DNA of 64,000 nt from Nocardia terrae. GTDB taxonomy: Bacteria > Actinomycetota > Actinomycetes > Mycobacteriales > Mycobacteriaceae. Positions within the stretch are counted from its first letter, which is position 1. Every line of letters starts with the position of its first letter. The notes below the pieces were generated by a model. The model searched no databases. It was not told the origin of the DNA and was given only the letters and a program-made list of their open reading frames with translations. The translations under genes and the position numbers were made by a program. Positions 25,557-33,163 of the stretch are shown one piece after another. The stretch is from the NCBI RefSeq assembly GCF_009760405.1, contig NZ_WRPP01000013.1, positions 124,001 to 188,000 on the forward strand, in the 5' to 3' direction.

Positions 25557-25666
25557 GAACGGCGTTAGTCTGAAGTTAACGTGACGCTCTACGATTGAGC
25601 TACGGCCCAATGAGTGGCTGGGCCGGGGAGAGTTGAACTCCCAACCTTCACGCTGACAAACCGTTC
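25557..25666 (-). ncRNA. permuted tRNA-like RNA, unit 2 (Y RNA-like)
   Basis: Read on the minus strand, the order is: flank strand (25666-25653), anticodon-stem 3' strand CGTGA (25652-25648), variable AGGTT, T arm GGGAG-TTCAACT-CTCCC (25642-25626), acceptor 3' strand CGGCCCA (25625-25619), GCCA, a 5-nt loop, acceptor 5' strand TGGGCCG (25609-25603), TA, D arm GCTC-AATCGTA-GAGC (25600-25586), anticodon-stem 5' strand TCACG (25584-25580), TTAACTT, and the second flank strand (25572-25557), which pairs with the first. Both acceptor (7 bp) and anticodon (5 bp) stems are perfect. The D loop lacks the usual GG. It is a tRNA with its ends moved to the anticodon loop, as in YrlA-type Y RNAs or permuted tRNA genes. 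Confidence 0.75.
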
Positions 25667-25696
25667 CCTCGATTCGGCGTTCGGCGGCGAATACTG

Positions 25697-25830
25697 AAAC
25701 TGGAGCGATAATGTGAGTTTGAGGGCACGGTGCCTCTGCCATTTGGGCTACCCCGCCGTGGATGGCGGGGGGAGGATTCGAACCTCCACTGGGCCGCTTC
25801 GCCTGTCACACTGAGCTTCTGCTTCAGTTT
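25697..25830 (-). ncRNA. permuted tRNA-like RNA, unit 1 (Y RNA-like)
   Basis: Same permuted order on the minus strand: flank helix strand (25830-25821), T arm GGAGG-TTCGAAT-CCTCC (25787-25771, canonical T loop), acceptor 3' strand CCCCGCC (25770-25764), ATCCAC, acceptor 5' strand GGCGGGG (25757-25751), TA, D arm GCC-CAAATGGCAGA-GGC with GG in the loop (25748-25732). The acceptor helix is a perfect 7 bp. The anticodon-like helix is imperfect (CCGT with GCGG) and continues outward through GCC/GGC, TCACA/TGTGA and a 9-of-10-bp helix (25706-25697 with 25830-25821). It starts 43 nt after the stop of the preceding gene, so it probably comes from the same transcript as that gene and unit 2. Confidence 0.7.
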
Positions 25831-25872
25831 GCGCTCCTTGCGCAGTGCCGACTGTAGTCGCCGCCGCGCGGT

Positions 25873-26604
25873 TCAGCCAAACAAATATCCGAAGACGTCC
25901 GCGCCCAGCTTGCGCTGGGTGATCTCGGCGTTGTTGGCCTCCTCGCGCGCGAATTTCACCGCCTGCTGCAGCTTTTCGACGCGTTCGGTCAGCTCGTGCA
26001 CTCGCTTGGCGGGCAGTGCGCCGGAGAACTTGATGGTGCGCCAGTAGCCCACCACCACATCCTCGTGGTACACCTCCACCTGCGCCGGATGCTTCTCCGT
26101 CGCTTCGGCTTTCACGTGGTTGCGCGGAATCTTCTTGGTGCGCACCGTCTGGACCGGCTCGGTGGCGTAGCAGTCCGCGGCGGCGTCGTACTCCCACGAC
26201 TCGGCCGCGTCGAGCACCGGCAGCTTGCGCACGAAGGTGTGCAGGTCCACCAGCTGCTTCTCCAGGAACAGCAGATAGGTGATGGGCGCGTCCTTCACCA
26301 GGGTGCGCCCGTCCACCACCACGTCCGCGGCGGCGGTCGTATTGGCCCAATCCTTGGTCGCGACAACGTCGAACAGTTTGGTGAGGATCTCCGCCGTGGT
26401 CGCCAGGACCTCCTCGGATCGCACCTGCACGCGCGTCGACTCGGGCGGCAGCTGCTCACCCTCCTCGTCCTTGGGGCGATAGGTGCGCGAAATACCGCTC
26501 AGCAGCGGGTTTTTGGCCAGCTTGTGATGGGCCTCGGTGAGGTCGGAGAAGGTCCGGGACTTGATCCCTTTCTCGACGGCGACGATCTGGTTCAAACGTG
26601 TCAT
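25873..26604 (-). CDS. conserved protein of unknown function upstream of tRNA-like RNAs
   Basis: 243 residues, no signal peptide or membrane helix. The N terminus (MTRLNQIVAVEKGIKSRTFS, then DLTEAHHKLAKNPLLSGISR) and a C-terminal helix (PAKRVHELTERVEKLQQAVK, ending KLGADVFGYLF) are the most structured parts. The middle is mixed alpha/beta with TYLLFLEKQLVDLHTFV. I do not recognise a catalytic motif and cannot assign a family. Its position immediately upstream of two tandem permuted tRNA-like RNAs, on the same strand and without a terminator between, suggests an RNA-related role; that is inference from context only. Confidence 0.85.
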   Translation of the reverse strand: MTRLNQIVAVEKGIKSRTFSDLTEAHHKLAKNPLLSGISRTYRPKDEEGEQLPPESTRVQVRSEEVLATTAEILTKLFDVVATKDWANTTAAADVVVDGRTLVKDAPITYLLFLEKQLVDLHTFVRKLPVLDAAESWEYDAAADCYATEPVQTVRTKKIPRNHVKAEATEKHPAQVEVYHEDVVVGYWRTIKFSGALPAKRVHELTERVEKLQQAVKFAREEANNAEITQRKLGADVFGYLFG

Positions 26605-26651
26605 CGTGGCAATGTAACCGGGCTTACACGGTCGCGGCCACGGGTTTTCGG

Positions 26652-27047
26652 CTAGCCCCGGACGGTGCGGATGGTCCAGAAATCCGAGGCGATGCGGGAC
26701 AGCAGATAGGCGTAGGGCATCGTGCCGTAGCCGTTGTCGCCCCAGGTTTCGCCCCAGGAATTGCGGATTCGGAAGACCTGTCGGCTGTCGTCGTAACCGA
26801 CGGCCACCACGCAGTGCCCGCCGACCACTTTCTCGCTGTGGTGCGGGAGCGGGATCGCGCCGGTCTTGTCGACCGCCGGGGTGAAGATGCTTTCGTAGGC
26901 GGTGAAACCGAAGACGAACGGATATCCGTCGGCCAGGCAGCCACCCAGTGCAACCCGGGGCCGCGGGCGTCGGAAACGAGCGAATTCGGAATACGTCATC
27001 ACTCGAACTGATCGAAGCGCGCGCCGTAAATCGGTGTAGCCGACCAC
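26652..27047 (-). pseudogene. C-terminal remnant of a papain-like (C1) peptidase
   Basis: The second half reads like the right-hand domain of a papain-fold peptidase: PVV-type FVFGFTAYES, EKVVGGHCVVAVGYDD with the catalytic His, and FRIRNSWGETWGDNGYGTMPYAYLL with the catalytic Asn and NSWG motif. The left domain with the catalytic Cys is absent; the first 40 or so residues of the frame are unrelated text. An intact bacterial C1A enzyme would need about 150 more residues upstream. Truncated gene. Confidence 0.7.
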
Positions 27048-27106
27048 TCGTTACCCTGCCGCTCGTTCGCGCGATATTCGATAAAGCACGCGAAGGGGGA
27101 AAGGCC

Positions 27107-27666
27107 GTGGAGTTGCGGCAACTGCGTTACTTCGTGACGTTGGCGGAGGAACTGCACTTCGGGCGCGCGGCCGCGCGTGAGCACATCGTGCAGTCGGCGC
27201 TGAGCCAGCGGATTCAGCGGCTGGAACGCGAATTGCGGTCCCGCTGGTGGAACGCAGCACCCATCATGTGCGCCTCACCGCGGCGGGCACGCTGCTGCTG
27301 GGCGAGGCGCGGCTGATCCTGAACCATGTCGACCGGGCCGCGGCGGCCGCGCGCACCATGACCGGCACCGACGCCATTCTGCGGGTCGCGGTGGGGGACC
27401 CCGGTTTCGACACCATGCCGGTGGTGCTGGCCGCGGTCCGGCATCACCATCCGAATCCGGTGGAGGTGCATCAGATCGAGGCGGGAGTCCCCGAGCAGTG
27501 CCGATTGCTCGCCCAGGGGCGGCTCGACGTCGGGATCGGGCGGGCCACCCACCCGCCGGAGGGGGTGGCCTCGGAGGCCCCGGCCGAGCGGCTCGGCTGG
27601 ACCGCGCGCCGCGAACCCGGGGACGCGGCGGCGATCGCACCGGTCACCGCCCGCCGGGCCGGGTGA
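27107..27666 (+). pseudogene. frameshifted and truncated LysR-type regulator
   Basis: From GTG 27107 (ribosome site GAAGGGGGA) the frame encodes a typical LysR helix-turn-helix: ELRQLRYFVTLAEELHFGRA, then QSALSQRIQRLERELR. At about 27239 a one-base deletion breaks the usual LG-VPLVERS junction. The continuation is in the +1 frame (VERSTHHVRLTAAGTLLLGEAR) from about 27241 to 27666. The substrate-binding domain stops after about 140 residues instead of about 230. So it is both frameshifted and truncated. Confidence 0.75.
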
Positions 27667-27810
27667 ATTCGCGCCGGTGCCCGGGGTCCTTCGGTGTGAC
27701 CCAGGCCGACCGGGTAGAAAAGGTATGGCGTCGTGGACGCGTTCCGGGATGCCGCCGCCGAGGACTATTCGTGCGGTCATCAATTCTGTCGAACGGAGAG
27801 AGGCTGTTTC

Positions 27811-29253
27811 ATGGCGACCTCGGAAGCGCGCGCCCAGATCGGCGTGACCGGCCTGGCGGTCATGGGTAGCAATATCGCCCGCAACTTCGCACGGCACGGC
27901 TACACCGTGGCCCTGCACAACCGCAGCATCGGCAAGACCGACGCGCTGCTCGAGGCGCACGGCGGCGAGGGTGATTTCGTGCGCACCGAGACCGTCGAGG
28001 AGTTCGTGGCGGCGCTCGAGAAGCCGCGCCGGGTGCTCATCATGGTCAAGGCCGGTGACGCCACCGACGCCGTGATCGAGGAGCTCGCCGACGCCATGGA
28101 GCCCGGCGACATCATCATCGACGGCGGCAACGCCCTCTACACCGACACCATCCGCCGCGAGGCCGCCATGGCCGCGCGCGGGCTCAACTTCGTCGGCGCG
28201 GGCATCTCCGGTGGCGAGGAGGGCGCGCTGAACGGCCCCGCCATCATGCCGGGCGGGCCGAAGGAGTCCTACGAGTCGCTGGGTCCCATGCTGGAATCCA
28301 TTGCGGCGCAGGTCGACGGCACCCCCTGCTGCACCCACATCGGCCCCGACGGGTCCGGCCACTTCGTGAAGATGGTGCACAACGGCATCGAGTACGCCGA
28401 CATGCAGCTCATCGGTGAGGCCTACAACCTGTTCCGCGACGCGCTGGGCTTCGACGCCAAGCAGATCGCCGACGTGTTCACCCAATGGAACACCGGTGAG
28501 CTGGAGAGCTACCTGGTGGAGATCACCGCCGAGGTGCTGAACCAGGTCGACGCCAAGACCGGCAAGCCGCTGGTCGACGTGATCGTGGACGCCGCCGAGC
28601 AGAAGGGCACCGGCCGCTGGACGGTCAAGTCCGCGCTGGATCTGGGCATCCCCGTCACCGGTATCGCCGAGGCCGTATTCGCCCGCGCGCTGTCGGGCTC
28701 GCGCACCCAGCGGGCCGCCGCCAAGGGCCTCGCTTCCGGCGTGCTCGGCGAAAAGCCCACGGATGTCGCGGAATTCACCGAGGCCATCCGCCAGGCGCTC
28801 TACGCCTCCAAGATCGTCGCCTACGCGCAGGGCTTCGACCAGATCGCCGCCGGTTCGGCCGAGTACAACTGGGACCTGCACCCCGGCGACCTGGCCACCA
28901 TCTGGCGTGGCGGCTGCATCATCCGGGCCCGCTTCCTCAACCGCATCAAGGAGGCCTACGAAGCCGACCCGGCGCTGCCGTCGCTGATCCTGGCCCCGTA
29001 CTTCCGCGAGGCCATCGAGAAGGCCATCGACAGCTGGCGTCGCGTGGTCGTGGTGGCCACCCAGCTCGGCATCCCGGTCCCGGCCTTCGCGTCCTCGCTG
29101 TCCTACTACGACGGCCTGCGCGCTGAGCGCCTCCCGGCCGCGCTGACCCAGGGTCAGCGCGACTTCTTCGGTGCGCACACCTACGAGCGCATCGACGCCG
29201 AGGGCAAGTACCACACGCTGTGGAGCGGTGACCGCAGCGAAGTTCCCGCGTAA
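27811..29253 (+). CDS. gndA: 6-phosphogluconate dehydrogenase (decarboxylating)
   Basis: A 480-residue enzyme of the oxidative pentose phosphate pathway: 6-phosphogluconate to ribulose 5-phosphate and CO2, giving NADPH. The Rossmann motif GLAVMGSNIARN, IMVKAGD, the GAGISGGEEGA loop and KMVHNGIEYADMQ with the catalytic Lys are all present, as is the C-terminal segment RAERLPAALTQGQRDFFGAHTYER. The length is that of the long (480-aa) GndA form. ATG 27811 follows GAGAGAGG. It is a single gene ending at a strong terminator. Confidence 0.96.
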   Translation: MATSEARAQIGVTGLAVMGSNIARNFARHGYTVALHNRSIGKTDALLEAHGGEGDFVRTETVEEFVAALEKPRRVLIMVKAGDATDAVIEELADAMEPGDIIIDGGNALYTDTIRREAAMAARGLNFVGAGISGGEEGALNGPAIMPGGPKESYESLGPMLESIAAQVDGTPCCTHIGPDGSGHFVKMVHNGIEYADMQLIGEAYNLFRDALGFDAKQIADVFTQWNTGELESYLVEITAEVLNQVDAKTGKPLVDVIVDAAEQKGTGRWTVKSALDLGIPVTGIAEAVFARALSGSRTQRAAAKGLASGVLGEKPTDVAEFTEAIRQALYASKIVAYAQGFDQIAAGSAEYNWDLHPGDLATIWRGGCIIRARFLNRIKEAYEADPALPSLILAPYFREAIEKAIDSWRRVVVVATQLGIPVPAFASSLSYYDGLRAERLPAALTQGQRDFFGAHTYERIDAEGKYHTLWSGDRSEVPA

Positions 29254-29283
29254 ATCGCGGTAGCGCAAGAGTTTTCACACGGA

Positions 29284-29324
29284 AGAGCGGAGCGGCGCCG
29301 AATCGGCGCCGCTCCGCTCTTTTT
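29284..29324 (+). terminator. rho-independent terminator after gndA
   Basis: A perfect 17-bp stem (29284-29300 with 29304-29320), a 3-nt loop and TTTTT. It is one of the clearest terminators in the window. Confidence 0.95.
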
Positions 29325-29441
29325 GTCCGGAAAGGTTCCGGCCGAAATAAACACCGTTAGTTCACTCTGTCTCCTCTGTTATTCGCCGGTCATTCGGCAA
29401 CGCGCCCGCACTCGGTAATCCCGGGCCGTTAGCAATAACGC

Positions 29442-29466
29442 CGCGACGCAAGAGGTTTGCGTCGCG
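29442..29466 (+). promoter_or_regulatory. leader hairpin before the phosphodiesterase gene
   Basis: CGCGACGCAA-GAGGT-TTGCGTCGCG is a perfect 10-bp inverted repeat. It ends 4 bp before the GAGGAGG ribosome site and 15 bp before the GTG start. It could be an operator or an RNA hairpin that limits ribosome access. Confidence 0.5.
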
Positions 29467-29481
29467 TGATGAGGAGGAACC

Positions 29482-31128
29482 GTGTCCCGCAAGAAGATCG
29501 GCTTGGGCGCTGCCGCCGGCGCACTCGCGTTGGCCTGTACGGCAACCGGTATCGCCCATGCCGCCCCGGGCAACGGCGAGAAGAAGGAAGACAAGCACGT
29601 GCTGTTGATCTCGGTCGACGGCATGCACCAGGCTGATCTCGCGTGGTATGTCAAGCAGCACCCGAATTCCACGCTGGCTCAGCTGGCCGACAACGGCGAT
29701 CAGTACACCAACGCCAAGACCACCAACCCGTCGGACTCGTTCCCGGGCATGGTCGCTCAGTTCACCGGCGCCACCGCCGGCCAGTCGGGCGTCTACTACG
29801 ACGACACCTTCAACCATGACCTGCTGCCCGCCGGCACCACCGACTGCAAGAACACCCCCAAGGGCGCCGAGGTCTCCATGACCGAGGCGATGGACAAGGA
29901 CCAGAACGCCCTCGACGCCGGGCAGGGCCTGCCGGGGCTGCCGGGCAGCATCCTGGGTATGACCGGCGACCCGAAGACGGTGCTCAACCCGGCCGCCATG
30001 CCGGTCGACCCGGCCACCTGCAAGCCGGTCTACCCGAACCAGTACCTGCAGGTGAACTCGGTGTTCGACGTCCTGCACGACGCGGGCAAGCGGACCGCCT
30101 GGTCGGACAAGCACCCGGCCTACTCGATCCTGGACGGCAAGTCCGGCAAGGCGATCGACGACCTGTTCACCCCGGAGATCAACTCCGCCTCCCCGATCGC
30201 GGGCAAGGACTGGACCAAGGACGACAAGTCCACCCAGCAGTACGACGGCTACAAGGTGCAGGCCGTCCTCAACGAGATCGACGGCAAGGACCACTCCGGC
30301 GCCGAGCAGGTCGGTGAGCCGGCCGTCTTCGGCATGAACTTCCAGAGCGTCTCGGTCGCGCAGAAGCTGCCGACCTCCGACGGTCAGACCGGTGGCTACC
30401 AGGCCGACGGCGTGACCCCCGGCCCGCTGCTGTCCGGCGCGCTGGACTACGTCGACGGCCAGCTGGGCAAGCTGCTCGCCGAGCTGAAGGCCAAGGGCGA
30501 GGACAAGACCACCACCGTCATCCTCTCGGCCAAGCACGGCCAGTCGCCCACCAAGCCCGGCGATCTGACCCGCATCGACGACGGCCCGATCATGACCGCG
30601 CTCAATGCCGCCTGGAAGGCGAAGCACCCCGACGCCAAGGCGGACCTGGTCGCCTTCAGTGTGAACGACGACGCGATGCTGCTGTGGCTCAACGACCGTT
30701 CGCAGGAGGCCGCCGATTTCGCCAAGGGGTGGCTGCTGAACAACAACGGCACCGGTAACGACATCAACGGAAACGCCAAGGCGTACACCAAGTCCGGCCT
30801 GACCGAGATCCACGCGGGTGCTGACGCCGCCTCCTACCTGGGCGCTCCCGCCAACGATCCGCGCCACCCCGACCTGGTCGGCGTCGCGCGGGTCGGCACC
30901 GTCTACACCGGCGGCAAGGGCAAGATCGCCGAGCACGGCGGCGCCAACCCCGCCGACCGCGACGTCCCCCTGCTCGTCTTCGGCCCGGGCGCACACAAGA
31001 AAGTCCACACCCAGGAAGTCCAGACCACCCAGATCGCCCCGACCATCCTGAAGCTGCTGGGCGAGAACCCGGAGAAGCTCGACGCCGCCAAGGCGCACGG
31101 CGTGAAGGTCCTCCCGGACCTGCGCTGA
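29482..31128 (+). CDS. secreted phosphodiesterase / nucleotide pyrophosphatase-family protein
   Basis: 548 residues with a signal peptide (LGAAAGALALACTATGIAHA, cleavage after AHA). The alkaline-phosphatase-superfamily core is visible: first metal Asp in LLISVDGMH, the nucleophile region NPSDSFPGMVAQFTG, VILSAKHGQSP where Asp/His ligands are expected, and EHGGANPADRDVPLLV near the C terminus with another metal His. It ends in a segment typical of this group (TQIAPTILKLLG). It likely hydrolyses phosphodiesters outside the cell. The start is a GTG with a strong GAGGAGG site. Confidence 0.85.
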   Translation: MSRKKIGLGAAAGALALACTATGIAHAAPGNGEKKEDKHVLLISVDGMHQADLAWYVKQHPNSTLAQLADNGDQYTNAKTTNPSDSFPGMVAQFTGATAGQSGVYYDDTFNHDLLPAGTTDCKNTPKGAEVSMTEAMDKDQNALDAGQGLPGLPGSILGMTGDPKTVLNPAAMPVDPATCKPVYPNQYLQVNSVFDVLHDAGKRTAWSDKHPAYSILDGKSGKAIDDLFTPEINSASPIAGKDWTKDDKSTQQYDGYKVQAVLNEIDGKDHSGAEQVGEPAVFGMNFQSVSVAQKLPTSDGQTGGYQADGVTPGPLLSGALDYVDGQLGKLLAELKAKGEDKTTTVILSAKHGQSPTKPGDLTRIDDGPIMTALNAAWKAKHPDAKADLVAFSVNDDAMLLWLNDRSQEAADFAKGWLLNNNGTGNDINGNAKAYTKSGLTEIHAGADAASYLGAPANDPRHPDLVGVARVGTVYTGGKGKIAEHGGANPADRDVPLLVFGPGAHKKVHTQEVQTTQIAPTILKLLGENPEKLDAAKAHGVKVLPDLR

Positions 31129-31324
31129 CCCGCGTAACGCGTGGTAGCACAGGCTGTTTCATCGAGAGGGCGGAGTCCGTGTCACCGTGCCGGACCCCGC
31201 CCGCTCGGCGTGGCCGCTTCGGTGACGAGTACCCCCGGTCGCGGGGACTCTGACGCCGTGGGCGCACCGACCCGCCGGTCGGGTGCCGCGGATCGGTGCG
31301 CCGGTGGCCGTTTCGTACTCCGGA

Positions 31325-32968
31325 TCAGGGTGCGATCGGGATGTCGATGTAGGACGGGCCGGTTTCGCTCGACAGGGTGACGATGCCGGTGGGCGGATTT
31401 TCGTCGCCGAGATAGAGGTGATCGACGGTGTCGATGACCATGATCAGTCTGTGCAGGGCGGGGAGCTGGTAGTCGGTCGCCTGGAGGCGGACGCGCAGGG
31501 ATTTGGGTTGGGCGGCTTGGTCATTGGTGATGGTGGCGGCCGCGTGGGTGATGATGCGCAGGCGGTTGAAGGGATCCAGGTCGAACAGGTAGGTGATGAG
31601 GGTGGCCGTCTTCCCGGACGGGGTGACAGTCACCGAGAGTTCGGGAGTGCCCGCGATGTGATGCGGTTTCAGGAAGATGTGCGGGGTGCTCCAGACAGCC
31701 GCCTTGGTGCGATCGATGTCCTTGAACGGCTGCCGGTTGGGCATGAGCAGGCGCTCGAACATGCCGTCGAAGACAAGGGTTTTCGCGGCCATGACCTGTT
31801 CGCTGCCCGCCTGGAAGCTCTGGCTCTGGCTGGCGGGCTGTTCCACGGTCAGCCTGCCGTCGGGGGAGCCGGTGGCGGGTGCGTGCAGGTAGTAGCGGCG
31901 GGTCGACTTCGACCAGGTGGCCAGGTCGGGGGAGGAGGTCATGTCGAAGCCGTGCATGGTTTCGGTGTGGACCGCGCCGTCCTGGTCGATGCCGTTGGCC
32001 ATGCCGAGGACATAGCGGTCGAGCCAGTCGTAGGCGGCCTCCGTGGTCCGGGTGTAGACGCCGGTGAGCAGACCGGCGACCTCCACGGACGAGTGGTCGC
32101 CGATGGCCAGATCCAGGCGCTTGGGGCCGGGATAGCGTTCGAAGTACGCGAGCAGCTGGTTCTGCGGGAAGATGGTCTCGTGCCAGAAGCTGGTGAAGAA
32201 GGTCGGAACGGGTTCTGGCACCGTGCGTTCCGCGTGGGCCGGTGACCTGGGCTTCGCGTAGTCGAGTACCTCGCCGATGTTCGTGTTGGCTTCGAAGTAT
32301 TCGAGCATCTTCGTCAGCTCGGCGCTCGGGTTCTCGCTGATATTGCCGAGTGCCCGCGCGGCCGCGATGTGCCGGGTGCCGTTGTCGTAGAGGGCCTCGC
32401 CCAGATCGGCCCAGGTGCTCAGCGCGACAACGGCTTTGACCTTGTCGTTCTGATGGGCGACGAGTTGGCTGATACCGGAGCCGTAGGAGATGCCCATCAT
32501 GCCGATCCGGTTCTCGTCGGCCTCGAGTTCGCTGTGCTGCAGTGCCCAGGCGATGACCGCGTGCCCGTCCTGGACGTCCTCGGGACCGGCGACGGTGAGT
32601 TCGCCCCCGGATCCGGGCAGGCCGCGTTCGGTGTAGGCGACGACCGCGTAGCCGCGCATCAGCAGTCGAATGACCGCGCCGCCATACATCTTCCAGCCGG
32701 TCGGGTCGAGGCCGGCGGGCATGACGATCAGGGGATGGGGCCCGTCGGTGCGCGGCCAGGCGATGAGTGCGTCGAGTTGGACGCCTTCGTGGCCCGGGAT
32801 CTTGACATTGCGGATTCCGCACCGGCTGCGGACCGCGTCGACGTCCGAGGTGAGATAGGTGGACACACCTGTGGCGTCACCGGTGAGGAGGTCTTGCACG
32901 AGCGCGAGAACAGCGGCTTCCTGATCCGGGGTTATCAGGCGCAACTGACCCGAATTTGCTTGCGACAT
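31325..32968 (-). CDS. CocE/NonD-family hydrolase
   Basis: 547 residues. The alpha/beta-hydrolase core has LIVMPAGLDPTGW, the strand VVAYTERGLPGSGG, nucleophile GISYGS (Ser near 170), and the C-terminal jelly-roll typical of X-Pro dipeptidyl-peptidase/CocE proteins (from about 400). No signal peptide; the start is ATG 32968 (MSQANSGQL). The family cleaves esters or acyl-peptides; the substrate is not predictable. A spacer of about 195 bp separates it from the PTS gene upstream. Confidence 0.85.
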   Translation of the reverse strand: MSQANSGQLRLITPDQEAAVLALVQDLLTGDATGVSTYLTSDVDAVRSRCGIRNVKIPGHEGVQLDALIAWPRTDGPHPLIVMPAGLDPTGWKMYGGAVIRLLMRGYAVVAYTERGLPGSGGELTVAGPEDVQDGHAVIAWALQHSELEADENRIGMMGISYGSGISQLVAHQNDKVKAVVALSTWADLGEALYDNGTRHIAAARALGNISENPSAELTKMLEYFEANTNIGEVLDYAKPRSPAHAERTVPEPVPTFFTSFWHETIFPQNQLLAYFERYPGPKRLDLAIGDHSSVEVAGLLTGVYTRTTEAAYDWLDRYVLGMANGIDQDGAVHTETMHGFDMTSSPDLATWSKSTRRYYLHAPATGSPDGRLTVEQPASQSQSFQAGSEQVMAAKTLVFDGMFERLLMPNRQPFKDIDRTKAAVWSTPHIFLKPHHIAGTPELSVTVTPSGKTATLITYLFDLDPFNRLRIITHAAATITNDQAAQPKSLRVRLQATDYQLPALHRLIMVIDTVDHLYLGDENPPTGIVTLSSETGPSYIDIPIAP

Positions 32969-33163
32969 GTCCTATTCCCTTTCCGTGTGTAAAGGGAATT
33001 CGCGAATTCTCAAGGGTTGGAAGGCTTTTGCCGTTCCGGTGTGTGCAATCGTACAACGCCCGGATGAGGTCGCGGGCGAATTCGGAATGCGCGAGTTCCC
33101 TTGTCTGCCAGTGATTTCGGCAAAACGACTCGTCGGTATTTCAGATATCCGGAGGTGGTGCGG

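Noticed and set aside
25580..25790. Ordinary tRNA genes on the minus strand
   Set aside because: T and D arms look like tRNA parts, but each 3' half comes before its matching 5' half and the acceptor strands only pair within that permuted order; no standard tRNA can be drawn.
27107..27666. Intact LysR regulator
   Set aside because: The HTH and the effector part are in different frames and the effector domain is short.
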